64,000 nucleotides of DNA from Strobilurus pachycystidiatus (Eukaryota; Basidiomycota; Agaricomycetes; Agaricales; Physalacriaceae): contig JAHLMK010000003.1 of the NCBI GenBank assembly GCA_019915135.1, positions 1,054,001 to 1,118,000 on the forward strand. Reading direction: 5' to 3'. Under the pieces are notes generated by a model. That model ran no database searches. It was given only the letters and a program-made list of their open reading frames with translations, and was not told the origin of the DNA. Positions 36,804 through 48,022 of this stretch are shown one piece after another (position 1 is the first letter of the stretch; each line of letters begins with the position of its first letter). The translations under genes and the position numbers were made by a program.

Positions 36804-38978
36804 CTAGAAAACAATCTTCTTACGATCCGTGGGCATTTCTATGTCGTCTCTAAAGAAAGCGCCGTAGGCGCTATGCTCCTTCTTCTTGATCGTCATCGGG
36901 AACTTGGCCGCCAGCTTTGCGGCCTCGTTTTCGTAGCCACCATCGGTGAGCAGCTTGGCATACTCCCCAGCGAGGTTCTTCTCATACGGGCCAGTACCCG
37001 TGAAGAATGTGATCGCCTTGCCCGAACGACCGCCGCGTCCTAAACGGTATGAGTTCACCAGGTCCAGGCCGAGGATGGGAGAGGGAATAACTCACCAGTT
37101 CGTCCGATTCGATGAACGTAATCCTCAACTTTGAGAGGGAAAGTGTAGTTGATGACGACTTCCACTCCGGGGATGTCGAGGCCGCGGGCAGCGACGTCGG
37201 TGGCCACCATGACGTTCGTGCGCCCAGACTTGAACTCCTCAAGAGCGGCTGTCCGTGCAGCTTGCTTCATGTCTCCGTGAAGAGCACAGACGCGATAGCC
37301 ATCTCGATGAACCGTCTCAGCAACGCGAGAGGTCTCGGGTTTGTAGAGGGCGAAAATCAACACGCGGACATCGGAAGGCTTTCCCTTCCCGGGAAGTATG
37401 TTTCGCAAGTGTTTTAGAAGGCGAGAGCTGGGACTCGTCGTCAGAGGAATAATCACGAGGAGGAGAAACGATACGTACTCTTTACTGCGCTCATCGTCAA
37501 AGACCTCGAGCTGCTGCTCGACCCGACTGTTAGCAGTCAAGTCATCACTTCCGACGGTGACGCGTGCCGGGTCCTTCTGGAACGTGCTAGCCAGTCTCCG
37601 GATAGACTCTGGCCACGTCGCGCTGAACATCATCGTCTGCCTGTCTGCCTTCTTCTTGCAGAACCCGATGATCTGACGAATGGCATTCTCAAACCCTTGG
37701 TCCAACATGCGGTCCGCCTCATCGAGCACCAAGTAATCGACGCCGCCCAGCTCGCAAACACCCTCCGAGATCAGATCTAATATTCTGCCAGGCGTCCCAA
37801 CAACGATGCGTGTAGTGACACCGTCTCTCTTCTTGTCCACGTTCTGCAACAAGCGGATCTGGGGGTCTTTGGGCGCACCACCGTAGACAGCGACACTCCC
37901 GATACCGAACGGCTTGCCGATGTCCACGAGCTGATCGTGTGTCTGCATCGCTAGCTCACGAGTTGGTGCTAGTACGAGGGTCGTGATGCCGTCTTTCGCA
38001 GGAGGTTTAGCGATGAGCCTGGCGAGCGCAGGGATACCGAAGGCGAGGGTTTTGCCAGAACCAGTTTCTGCGATGCCAACGACATCTTGGCCGGCAAGAG
38101 CTGATGGCCAAGCACAGGCTTGGATGGGAGTAGGGGCGGGGAACCGGGCAAGTGGTTTTGAGAGAGACTCCGGGATGGGTAGAGACGTGAACGAGAGGTA
38201 TGGTGTTATTGGTGGCACACATGTAATATTGTGTTTGGTGAGGAACTGGGTGACATCCGCATCGGACGGTGCGGCAGTAGGGGTTGTGGGTTGAGTTGAT
38301 TCGTCCGTGTGTTTTGATTTCTTCTTCTTTTTCGCTGTTGAAAGCTCGTAAATAGAGGCAGGGACCAGAGATAGAAGGACTTGCGTTCGGAAGAGCTAGA
38401 AGCAACAGCGGCCTCTACATCCTCAGTCCGCTTGTGTTTCTTTTTCTTTTTGTCGGAGGATGGCTCTATGGGGGCCGCATCTATTCGATAGTCAGCAAGG
38501 CAAATGAGAGATGTTTTACCAACACACCTTCAACAGTCTCGTTGCTAGTCTCGTCTCGCTTTCTCTTCTTCTTCTTCTTCTCGGATGACTCGGATGACTG
38601 GGACTCTGGGGAGAGTGAGATTGAAGACAGAGCCGTCCTTAAAGATGAACGTACCCTCTGCAACCGGGAATTCCGTTACTGCTTCATCGACTTGTTTCGA
38701 TTTCTTTTTCTTCTTCTTCTTGTCCGGGTTCGCTGCATGATTTGTGAGAGACATCAGGAGTGGTAGAATAGGCGTACCATCCGCGTCCGCATCCTCGGTA
38801 TGTTTGCGCTTCTTCTTCTGCTTCTTGTCTACATCTCTATCTGTAGTCGGCTCTAGATCTAGGGCGTTGAACGGGTCAACAACAGAGCACGCACAAGTAT
38901 TGTGAATTCATAGCAACCTTGTTTCTGCTCCTCCGACTCGTTGGTTGCCGCCTCTTTCGACTTGATTTTCTTGGACAT
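36804..38978 (-). CDS. DBP3: DEAD-box RNA helicase Dbp3
   Basis: The start ATG at 38978 gives MSKKIKSKEAATNESEEQKQ. The N-terminal third is Lys-rich and disordered (KKKKKKSKQ, KKKKKRKRDE), encoded by several short exons. The helicase core begins TPYLSFTSLPIP with the family-specific PTPIQACAWP (Q motif). It then shows AETGSGKT (motif I), PTRELA (Ia), TPGRILDL (Ib), VLDEADRML (II), FSATWP (III), VLIFALYKPET (IV), TNVMVATDVAARGLDIP (V), and HRIGRTGR, where the last part is split by an intron at about 37030-37070 (VI). It ends PTDRKKIVF at 36804. Dbp3 works in the nucleolus in pre-rRNA processing at site A3 and in 60S ribosome assembly. Related Dbp2/p68 helicases lack this Lys-rich head and the ACAWP sequence, which supports Dbp3. 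Confidence 0.93.
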
Positions 38979-39393
38979 GATGATGGGGAAGGAGAGAAAA
39001 AATACACCGCCACCGATCACTTGCTGGCTTTTACGGTTGCAGTGTACCTTTCATTTGCACTGTCGACTTCATGACCCGCACTATATCTTCGTCGCCTTCA
39101 AGAATACTGCAACGGGCGACCACTCTACATGCGCACGGATAGAGTGTCCAGGCAGGTCGTGTCAAGCAGTCAGGGCCTCGTCGCAGTTGGCGCCTTGAAC
39201 CATTTTCCTGCCAAATAATCCTCTACCACATACTCACGAATATAAGGCTCCGAAAGTTATCGACCATAGGAGGGCACAAGCGTATATTATGTGGCGTGGA
39301 GGTACATGATCGAACTGAGGAGACTAGTTTACAAGAAACGAGCAAGAAAGTCAGGACGTCGACGCCGTTGGCTAGTCAAAAGAAAACCAGGAT
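38979..39393. other. Tail-to-head intergenic region
   Basis: Promoter side of DBP3 and 3' side of the exonuclease gene, both on the minus strand. No further gene seen. Confidence 0.4.
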
Positions 39394-40432
39394 CTAATCC
39401 GAGTCGCCATACTCGACTGCCTGTCGGATCTGTTTCGTTCGCAAATTGACCTTTTGTACTGCGTTACACACCCAGCAACGTCGCTTCCCTGGCATTCTCC
39501 AGGCTGTCTTCGAGAACGCATCTTCTGGGAGATCGCGCCTACAAGACATGCATTGTTGCATGAAGCCGAATGGTTTCTGGAGGATGTAGAGGGGTAGCAG
39601 GGGATGCGACAAGATGTCGTGGTTGGCTGCAAGCTGCATCCCGTGCACGAGGGACAAGTATCGTGCCGTTTGCATCAGCAGAGCCTCGTCGTCTATCAAC
39701 TCCTCTTGTCTCAACTTGAGATAGAGACCCTGGATCATCTCGACATCCTTCGATGCATACTCGAGTTTCTCCGAGGGAAGAGGGCGCTTGTCCCAGGTCG
39801 AATGGAACTTCTCTGTGAGCATGCTTTAGCTTGACGATTGGATAGAGATTGAGCAACGAACCAAGTAGATAATGGGAGAGACACGATGTAGACTTGCCCT
39901 TCTGCTCGTCCGAGACCACGTCATGCTCTCGGGCACACGATTCGAGTCCATTCAATTTATGAACCTTTTCATAGCACTTTGGGTTATTGTAGAGCTCTCC
40001 GCGTCGGATATAGCCGCACAGGCGCTCGAACTGCTCCTCTTGGCCTTCCCCGCGTGCCTCTCGAGACGCTACATCTGCCAATTGCAAGTCAAGGACATTG
40101 CTCATCTCGAGATCGAACCCATGGCGTAACGCGGAGTAGTCCATGCGACCGTCAAAGACGACCTTGACGATGCTCGACGATCTGAGGATATCGAAGATAG
40201 GACGGAGATGGTCTTTCTCCAAGCTGATGACATCGATGAGGAATGTCTGGGAAGGCTTTTCATTGCGCTCGGCGGTGCGGAGTGAAATGAGAGATAACGA
40301 GCCTCCGATGCGCCCGAGATTGACGCCTTCGCAGTCAAGGAAGAGGATGTTGGACGCCTCGAGAGCGGGATATCTAGCGGTGAGACTCTCCAGGGAGTCG
40401 CATAGAATGGGCGATGTGGGATCGATGGACAT
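39394..40432 (-). CDS. DEDDy 3'-5' exonuclease (EXD1-like) with C-terminal Cys motif
   Basis: Two exons. The start ATG at 40432 gives MSIDPTSPILCDSLESLTAR, and the first exon ends in CLSHYLL. The second continues E-KFHSTWDKRPLPSEKLEYA in phase after a GTTCGT...CACAG intron. The catalytic acids are visible: Asp and Glu in FLDCEGVNLGR, Asp in VVFDGRMDYSAL, and the Tyr-x-x-x-Asp pair in YASKDVEMI. These define the DEDDy class of RNase D/WRN-like exonucleases, with EXD1-like proteins as the closest type. The tail carries CMSCRRDLPEDAF and RRCWVCNAVQ, two CxxC pairs that probably bind one zinc ion. About 325 residues. A role in RNA or DNA 3'-end processing is likely, but the substrate is unknown. 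Confidence 0.88.
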
Positions 40433-41036
40433 GATGGCAATGCGGTTGGGAACGAATAAAGTGCGTTCATGTCGTTCATATATGTGCAGTCATTTTAACT
40501 TAGAGTTAGTCTGAGGCGCCCGACTGTCACCACGCCACGTCCTAGGCCGCCACAGTATAGTAGTGACGTCGAATCCTTAACCGCTCTCGCAATATCTCAC
40601 GCTACTGGTCGGGTGACAACCTTCTTAACCTTGTGGGCAGTCCTAGCCGGAGGTGGCGCTATTCCTTCCCACGTCAGAAGATATCCTTGACATGGATGGA
40701 TAGAAGCGAACTGAACGGACGAAAATAAACCCAATCTGGGCAAATGACTGGCTCTTGAGATTATGAGACGGCGCGCAATGTGTCATCTAGGCAATAGATA
40801 TCTACATGGTATTCATTTCTTCACTATCGGCCATTGATGATGCCGATGACTCTTCGTACTAGGTCAACAACAGAGCAGGCTTTCTCTCAGACGACGGAAC
40901 CTGATTCTTCGGGCGTCCCCCAAGGTGACACAGACTCGTCCACATGGTGGTGTGAAGATCTATACCAGGTCAGAAATATAAGGAACGTCAGCTCAGGATG
41001 ACCTGTGCCTTTTCGACGAATACCCCACTGGAAGTC
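40433..41036. other. Divergent promoter region
   Basis: Between the leftward exonuclease and the rightward M28 peptidase. A weak TATA-like sequence (aaatataagg, 40975-40984) lies about 55 bases before the peptidase ATG. No gene seen. Confidence 0.45.
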
Positions 41037-42528
41037 ATGGCTGCAATGAGTTTCGTCCTTGCTCTTTTAGCGACGTATTTCGTGCAACTCGGTAAGTAGT
41101 ACAAGCACAGTTTCTCATCACTTGAAGGCACTGAATTGCGTCACAGTGGGCGGGCAACCGAATCCATTCAACCTGCAGAATTTATGGCCACCCGGACCTG
41201 GGAATCCAGCGGTCCCCCAGGATCCATCTCCAGAGCTCACGAACATCCTTAACTCGATATCTGTCGACCGCATCCAAGCGACCATTGTGAAGCTCGTCTC
41301 CTTTGGCACTCGTAACACTCTATCGAACCAGACAGATCCCGAGCGCGGCATCGGAGCGGCGCGCGATTGGATCGCTGCTGAACTGCGCTCATATGGTGGC
41401 CGGCTCCAGGTCGAAGTCCCCAGCTACGTCCAACAGCCTGCCTCCAATATCCCTACCGCCACAGTCATCAGTAATATCATTGCTACCCTTCCCGGTGTTA
41501 CCGATCCCAACAGGACGTATGTTATCTCTGGACACTATGACTCGCGAGTCACCAACGTATTAAACTTCATCGACGATGCACCCGGGGCGGACGACGATGG
41601 ATCCGGCGTGGCAATCTCCATGGAGCTTGCCAGAGTGATGGCTAATGAAAGCTTGGATGCCACGATTATATTCGCAGTCGTTGCTGGAGAGGAGCAAGGG
41701 TTGTACGGATCCACATTCCTAGCCGGGACCCTAAAAAACGCGTCTGTCGATGTCCAAGGCATGTTGGACAATGACATCGTGGGCAGTTCCACAGCAGACG
41801 ACGGAACAACAGACCCTTTCGATCTGAGGATGTTTGTCCGGGGCATCCCACCAACCGAAACTGCTGCACAAATCTCTCAGCGTGTTAGCATTGGCGGTGA
41901 AAACGATGCGCCATCCAGGCAGCTAGGCCGGTTTGCCGTGGATGTTGGGTCTAACGCTGTGACACAAATGAATGGTACGTCTTCATCGACCTTGCATCGT
42001 CAATGATAACAAGTGACCACCTTTGAAGTACAAATGATCTATCGACCGGACCGTTTCCTGCGAAGCGGAGACCAAGCGCCATTCCTGGCAAACGGATTCC
42101 CTGCAGTCCGGTTTACAGAGCCACACGAAAACTTTGCCCATCAGCACCAAGACGTGCGCGTGGTGAACGGGGTACAATTCGGCGACCTCGCCGAGTTTTG
42201 CGACTTCGAGTTCACAGCCCGCGTGGCAAAGGTCAATGGGGCGATCTTGTGGTCCCTCGCCAGCGCACCTGGTACACCACAGGGCGTGACTCTCGACACT
42301 TCTGTACTCACAAACAATTCCACGCTGCGTTGGACTGTGGATCCCAACGCAGACCAGTACGAGATATTGTGGCGTCCGACGGACATACCGGTTTGGACCC
42401 ATGTCATTCCGGTGGGCAAAACTGGTCAAGCGACGGTTCTAGTTGCGAAAGATAATGTTGATTTTGGAGTGAGGGCAGTGGGTGCTAATGGGCTGGCAAG
42501 TCCAGCGGTGTTTCCTTTCCCTGGATGA
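41037..42528 (+). CDS. Secreted M28 family metallopeptidase
   Basis: The start at 41037 encodes a signal peptide, MAAMSFVLALLATYFVQL, interrupted by an intron at about 41092-41146. The mature part opens VGGQPNPFNLQNLWPPG. The two-zinc site of M28 peptidases is complete: His and Asp in VISGHYDSR, Asp in PGADDDGSG, Glu pair in VVAGEEQGL, Asp in GMLDNDIVGS, and His in RFTEPHENFAHQHQD. The catalytic domain is split by an intron at about 41974-42028 joining TQMN to VQMIYRPDRF. After residue 380 a small beta domain similar to fibronectin type III follows (TLRWTVDPNADQYEILWRPT) up to the stop at 42526-42528. Several N-glycosylation sequons are present. It most likely releases N-terminal residues from peptides outside the cell. 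Confidence 0.92.
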
Positions 42529-42663
42529 ACACGATCCTCTTGTTTTACGGAGATATTTTGTCAACATCTGACTACTACAAGTCCATAATTTGATACAGAA
42601 AATGATGTAGATACAAAGTTCGAAGTCCGGGGACACGCACTTGATAGATAAGTCGATGACACA

Positions 42664-44202
42664 TTATTCCACTGAGCAGATTTCTTCACTTTCGCTTGCG
42701 GCTTTCTTGACCTTTTCCGCTACACCTGGGGAAGCAACTTCATCACAGTCAGACTCGGGACCCTTCTCTAATTCTTGATAGAAGCCCAGGATGTCCTAGC
42801 AATCTTGAACAACTGGAGACGATAGGACGGGTAGAGCGACTTACTATCTTTGTGCCAAATATTAAGACATCAACAATAGGGTCTGTCAGCAGTTCGGTGA
42901 CACAGTGAGACTCTGTATCCGTAGCCATGGCCATTCAACGCAACTCACAGGCGGCAAAAACCAGGACCCATTCGGAGGACACAAATCCACGCGTTTCGGG
43001 GAGCATAGCCGCAGACCCCATCCTGCAATCACCATTCACGATGAGCGAGAAGCAAAGTAAGATATACGCCTTCATACATCATGCCAAACAGGGTGTACAG
43101 GAAGAACAGCGAAGCACGAAGAAGGGTGCTTCGCGCAATCGGGTTTTTTGTTTCTTTTTCTTGCATGTTGTTGTTAATGATGGCCGCAATGATGAGACCT
43201 AGGCGAGACTCAGCAGGAATGAGACATAGGTGATCATGAACGCAGTACAGTTGCTTACACCTATATACACCTATACAGCACAAACACAGAGCCCTCGGAG
43301 AAGACAACATGAGCACCAAAGTGGGATCTAGAAGAATAACATAAAGGCGGAGAAGAGAACAGAGCCATTGTTACGCACGGCGCCAGTCACAGATTGGCAG
43401 TACTCTTTAGAGGCACCTTCAACGAGTCCCGCGACCGTCTCTAAGTTATTCATACCGGTCTGTGGCAAAGAATCAGGCATTTCATCCCGAATTTAGACAG
43501 GAAGATTCATACCTGGAACACTTCCCTAAAGACCGAGGCGTAGATGATGACAGGAAGAACGAAAAGCTGCGTGATGTTAAGGAGAGAGAATCTCTGATTA
43601 CGGAGAACATACAATCACGGATGGTGATCTATCCTTGGAGTATAATCCCAGAGCAGACAAAATGACAGTATCATGCATCTGGAGGCTCTGCATTAGGCGC
43701 CGCCGAAGGTAAACAACATGGGTCATCAAATGCTAACCTCGGCCACAAACATCAGAGAGAAAGAAGAAGCCCTGTCGGACGGTAGTCAGCATGTTTGAAT
43801 CAATTCGCTGTACGTTTAGCTTACAGAACGGGAACACAAAAGATTGAAGTAGCCTGCAAGACACACAGCGCGGGAGAAGGTTCCATTCCGAATGGCGAAG
43901 CGGTCATCAAGAAGTATATGGCAGTGAACGCTTGTCCCGCAAGGATCATGGAGATCCAGGTCCTGATACGGTGAACTTCGCGTGAAAGCAAAACGGGCAC
44001 AAGAACGAGCGGAGCCACGACGAAGCCGGTTGCCAGGATGACATTGAAAGGTAACACTATGTCCTGATAGCGGAACGGAGGGATGTTGTCGAAAATGACT
44101 GGATCGACAGTCTGATTGTAGAAAGAGACTGTACGAATTCATATCAGTTGGTATTCAACGTGGGGACTCGAAGGGGCACGAACCCTGCTCAGTTAATTGC
44201 AT
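42664..44202 (-). CDS. Seven-pass receptor-like membrane protein, family member 1
   Basis: The start ATG at 44202 opens a 19-base first exon (MQLTEQ). Exon 2 (44128-43825) gives VSFYNQTVDPVIFDNIPPF, then helices around LPFNVILATGFVVAPLVLVP and WISMILAGQAFTAIYFLM. Short exons follow: SSFSLMFVAE, SLQMHDTVILSALGLYS, LFVLPVIIYASVFREVFQ, then GLIIAAIINNN and LFFLYTLFGMMYEGVYL. Near 43000-42840 comes EWVLVFAAC, then LIFGTKI joined to DILGFYQELEKGP through a GTAAGT...CTAG intron. The acidic tail ends EEICSVE (stop at 42664-42666). The order of exons and the final (F/I)FGT-x-x-DIL motif match the genes at 50179 and 58894, so the three are one family. The exons between 43340 and 43290 are uncertain. 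This looks like a G-protein-coupled-receptor-like topology. No ligand is known. Confidence 0.7.
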
Positions 44203-44633
44203 GGTAGAAATGAACAGAGTCAAAAGAGGGAAAGAAGTAAGTAATGAAGCAACAACAGATATCCCTTCCGTGCTCTCAGTATATATGGAGGCGGCAGGCC
44301 ATGTCTGTGAATCATGTACTACTGCAATGTACCTATGATCTACCCGGATTCGACGCCCTTTCGAGTTTCAGTCTCGTTGCGAGCATCATAGATGGCTGAT
44401 ACGAAAGACAGTCATCCTCCTAATCCTATGAAATGGTTCTCGAGGCGCTGCAAGAGTTAGATTGGGAAATCCAAGGACGAGGGTGCTTCGAACACACAGT
44501 CCGTGAGTCGACTCGAAAAGCAAGTCTCAGCCGTGGGAAACAAGCTAGGCGCTCCGGGGCCGGCCCGGGTACCTAGAGCCTCTTTTCGGTCCTCAAGTCA
44601 AGCTTACATCGTCTCTGCGTGAAGACTTGAAGC
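44203..44633. other. Divergent promoter region
   Basis: Between the leftward receptor-like gene and the rightward lactonase-like gene. On the minus strand a TATA-like run (catatatact, 44277-44286) lies about 75 bases before the ATG at 44202. No gene seen. Confidence 0.45.
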
Positions 44634-45845
44634 ATGTCCTACAATTTACTTGTCGCGTCCTTCACTAATGAGATTTACCATCTGGAATTCACCCCTCCAT
44701 TTGATGGCAATCCAGGCACCCTAGATCTTCTTAACGCGTCGACTGTCGGGTTTAGTCCATCCTGGATAACAGCGCACCCCCACGATCCTACCGTCTTCTT
44801 CGCCGCCTTGAAACTGGTCCCCAACGGAGAGATAGTTGCCTTACGGTACTCAAAGGAGGGCAGGAAGCTTGATGTCGTTGGCAATGGCCTCAGCGGAGGT
44901 GGTGGCGCTGCATCTATCTTGGCGGCAAACCGTGAACTATTCGTTGCCCATGTTGGTGTCCTTTGGTGCCCACTCAAAACCTGTGCTGATCGCTTCTTCT
45001 TCTCTAGTATACCACCGGTCATGTTTCAATCTTGACCATCAAGGATTCTGACAACGGCGAAGTTCACATCTCAGATCCACAGGTCTTCGATCTTGTGGGC
45101 TCTGGTCCCCATCCTGTACGACAGACGGGTCCCCACCCCCATCAAGTTGTTCTTCATCCATCGCGTCAGGAGCTCCTTGTTCCAGACCTGGGTTGTGACA
45201 AAACATGGCGGTTCCTGAGATCGAAAGAGGATGGTAGATGGGAACTCCGAGGCGCAATTGAGTACGCGCCGGGACAAGGACCTCGGCACATCGTGATACA
45301 CGGTAATGACTCTACCCCCGTGCGTCCACGATCAAACTAACGACATTCACTTAGGTGATTACTTGTACACACTCCACGAACTTTCCAACCAGATTACTGT
45401 TCATCGCTTCCCAGAACTACCCGCTAGCGCTTCTTTGACCTGCACCATCGACTCGATGTGCTTTTCGCCATGTCTGCCTCGTACTGCCTCGGATGCTGGG
45501 GAAATTCTCTTCACGACTTCTCCAGAATCCACCATCCTGGTATCCAACCGCGCTGTTGACCCACCGTCCCAGGGAGACATCATAACCGTCTTCGCTGTGA
45601 CAGAAGGAGGAGCCAAGCTAGAGAGACTTCAGGAAGTTCATTCTGGTCTGAATCACCTTCGAGCTATGGAGTTCATCGGGGAAGGCGATCGATGGTTGAT
45701 AGCGGGAGGAGTGAATGGCGGTGGTGTGCGTGTCTTCGACAGAAGGAACAACATGGCTTTGGTGGCCGAGTACAAGGACATCAAATCTCCAACTGGATTC
45801 CTTGCCTTGACAAACTGTGAGCATCCTCGCCACGCTGAGACGTAA
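44634..45845 (+). CDS. Lactonase-type seven-bladed beta-propeller protein
   Basis: The start at 44634 (MSYNLLVASFTNEIYHLEF) opens a cytosolic protein in three exons, of about 360 residues. Landmarks of the 6-phosphogluconolactonase/muconate-lactonizing propeller family are SPSWITAHPHDPTVFFAA, GGGGAASILAANRELFVAH, the His-rich metal-binding loop RQTGPHPHQVVLHPSRQELL, VPDLGCDKTWRF, GQGPRHIVIH, and YLYTLHELSNQITVH. Members hydrolyse cyclic esters such as 6-phosphogluconolactone, or act on other lactones. The true substrate cannot be read from sequence. The C-terminal end is less sure: splicing at the GTGAGC near 45817 would end the protein a few residues earlier or later. There is no signal peptide. 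Confidence 0.88.
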
Positions 45846-45989
45846 CATGACAGAGTCCGCTTTTTCGAACAACAGGATACAGGATGACAAGTACAACTAC
45901 ACTGAGGTATTGGGATAACTTAACGATGGATAGGTAGGTATATGTGACCGGAGAACGTATAACGATACTTAGTGTTAAAAAATGCTCTA

Positions 45990-47840
45990 TCATCGGGCTG
46001 ACCTAGACCGTCTGGTGGTAATACTCCGTGACTCTTCGAACCTCGACCGAGTGTGCGCGTACGAGTCTCTATTGACAGTATGCACAAAATACGAACCCGG
46101 ACTGTTTCCCCAACTAACATCCCCGCTGCGATAGGACCGCTCCTCCACCTCAAAAATCGCCGCCATGTCGTCAAGGTTCCTGTCCGTCACCCGGGCATTG
46201 ACGCCGGAGAATGGCTTCAAGCTGATGACGATAGCACCTTCCTTCAGGTCGAGGAATTTGGGCTTCAGCGATTCGTTCAAGAACCCGTCAAACATCTTGT
46301 TGTCGACGAGGACAAGATCGGCCTGCTTGATGAGCTCGTCGACGCGCGCGCTCTCCAGCATACTGCCTCTCTCCACCTCTATCTCCCCGCACTTGAGGCC
46401 CCACATGGTACACCGCGTACGAAAATGCTGCACCATCTTCTCCGCGACGCGGGAGGCCGGCTCCTGGAGCTCAATGCCGTAGCTGCGGCACCCGGTTTGC
46501 AGACTAGCCTGGACGACGAGGTTACCGACGCCGCTGCCCAAGTCGAGAAAGAGCGAGTTCTCGTCCAAGTTGGAGTTCTCGATGATTTGGTACATCAGGC
46601 TGGGCATGAGCTCGCCGTAGACCTCGTTCGAGAAGGCCTCGTACTGCTTCAGACTGTTGACATGAGGCCCGACGCTCCGTTGGTAATTTTCCTCCAGGAT
46701 CTGGAGAACAACAGCCTTCGGGATCTGATTCCAGCTGGAGACTGCCGACATTAGGGAGTTGGGTTGCACGTTTTGGAATAAGTCGGAAGGTAAACTGGGG
46801 TATTTGAGTCCTCGGATGAGTCGGTTCATTTCTCTGAGCGCCGAGGTGAACAGTGGACCGTTTCTCGTAGCGATTGCTTTCCGGAATCTGTGTAAAGGTG
46901 ATGGCGGCTTTTTGCTAGGAGACGGTGAAGGAGGCTTTTTGCTCGGAGACGGTGAAGGAGACGACGAAAGTTCAGGGTCGTGGTCGTGGTCGGACTGGAA
47001 ATCTGTTCGCGGTAGTGTTCCGAAGAGGCGTTGCTGTTTGGGGGTCATGTAATGTCGGATTATGTTGTATAAAGAGGTTTCGAGATCAAAGATGGGGTTG
47101 TAGTGGTCCTTGTCCTTGGGCTCCAGGAGCATGAACTCTTCGCAGGCCTCGCTGTTTGGGTATTCGAGCTCAGCAAGCGGGGGTCTGTCTGGGTGCGGTT
47201 TCCAGAGATAGTCATTGGGGTCATCGGGATTGTGAAAGACTACAAGGTCAGTAAGAAGCAATTCAAAAAGTTGAGCATAGCGCGTACATGGCTTATATGT
47301 CCGCAAGAGAGGTTTGATGGCATCGTATGACGAGAGGGTGCACGAGCCAGATTGGAAGGTGAGGTCCGTGCGACATATTCGCGTTTTCCTTGCCGAGGAC
47401 GAAGAGGACGTTGCTCTGCTGCCGCTGCTGCAGCGGTAAATGGGCTCTATGAGTGTATCAGAGTCCACATCGGACCCCGCATCGGACTCTTGGGCGCGTT
47501 TTTTGGACTTTGCCTTGGCAGTGTCGGGGCGGACGCGTTTCCGGGTGTCATTTTGCGCAGGCGGCTCGGTGCTCTTGCGCTTCTTCGACGGCGAGGGCGG
47601 CGGAGTGGTCGCGGCGGACGACAGCGTGGTTGTGGTCGTAATCGACGCGGGCGACGAGGATAATGGTGGAGTTGCCGGCATGTACAGCGACGCCGTCGAG
47701 CGGACAGCCGACTGCTTGGGAAGGACTGCCGGCCGCGTCCAGTTGCGCGTTACCGTGGCCGTCGAGGTCGACATTCCCGAGGACGCCGTGCGTGACGATG
47801 ACGGTAAGAGGGGACCGACCGTTGGTGGCTGTGTTGGCAT
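45990..47840 (-). CDS. DOT1: Histone H3-K79 methyltransferase Dot1
   Basis: A single uninterrupted frame from the ATG at 47840 (MPTQPPTVGPLLPSSSR) to 45990 encodes 616 residues. The first 150 residues are Ser/Thr/Pro-rich with basic patches (KKRKST, KRVRP), probably nuclear targeting and DNA contact. A Dot1 N-terminal region follows (RTDLTFQSGSCTLSSYDAI). The SAM-binding core shows EVYGELMPSLMYQII (D1-like loop), LFLDLGSGVGNLVVQASLQT (motif I), RSYGIELQEPA (motif post I), VLVDNKMFDG (the NNxxF/NPPxxF-like loop) and GAIVISLKPFSG. The family is the only non-SET lysine methyltransferase for H3, modifying Lys79 in the nucleosome core. The lack of introns contrasts with nearly all neighbours. An SPSPSKKPP repeat lies near residue 325. 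Confidence 0.95.
   Translation of the reverse strand: MPTQPPTVGPLLPSSSRTASSGMSTSTATVTRNWTRPAVLPKQSAVRSTASLYMPATPPLSSSPASITTTTTLSSAATTPPPSPSKKRKSTEPPAQNDTRKRVRPDTAKAKSKKRAQESDAGSDVDSDTLIEPIYRCSSGSRATSSSSSARKTRICRTDLTFQSGSCTLSSYDAIKPLLRTYKPCTRYAQLFELLLTDLVVFHNPDDPNDYLWKPHPDRPPLAELEYPNSEACEEFMLLEPKDKDHYNPIFDLETSLYNIIRHYMTPKQQRLFGTLPRTDFQSDHDHDPELSSSPSPSPSKKPPSPSPSKKPPSPLHRFRKAIATRNGPLFTSALREMNRLIRGLKYPSLPSDLFQNVQPNSLMSAVSSWNQIPKAVVLQILEENYQRSVGPHVNSLKQYEAFSNEVYGELMPSLMYQIIENSNLDENSLFLDLGSGVGNLVVQASLQTGCRSYGIELQEPASRVAEKMVQHFRTRCTMWGLKCGEIEVERGSMLESARVDELIKQADLVLVDNKMFDGFLNESLKPKFLDLKEGAIVISLKPFSGVNARVTDRNLDDMAAIFEVEERSYRSGDVSWGNSPGSYFVHTVNRDSYAHTRSRFEESRSITTRRSRSAR
46898..46958. repeat. Imperfect 30-base tandem repeat in DOT1
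   Basis: Two copies of a unit (gcttttt-gct-ggagacggtgaaggag) lie head to tail and encode SPSPSKKPP twice on the minus strand. It lies in a disordered loop before the catalytic core. Confidence 0.75.
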
Positions 47841-48022
47841 TTGTCTGTTTATTTTGTTGACTTTATATCGAGGCAAACAACGCCTCCATTTGTTTCTTTC
47901 TTTCCACAATCTTCTTGTTCAGAACAACAACATTTCCCTGTTCGATAATTGTTGTTTCCAAGCTATTGTTGTAAGCCCGCCTCACCATTCATTCAATGCC
48001 CACCGTTACATTATTGTTCTAC

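Noticed and set aside
42749..42934. Separate small gene with a GTAAGT intron
   Set aside because: The sequence is better explained as the last exons of the receptor-like gene 42664-44202, because the FGTKI|DIL junction matches the paralogues.
46053..46754. 233-codon plus-strand frame opposite DOT1
   Set aside because: It is the complement of the DOT1 catalytic domain. The minus strand carries the SAM-binding motifs.
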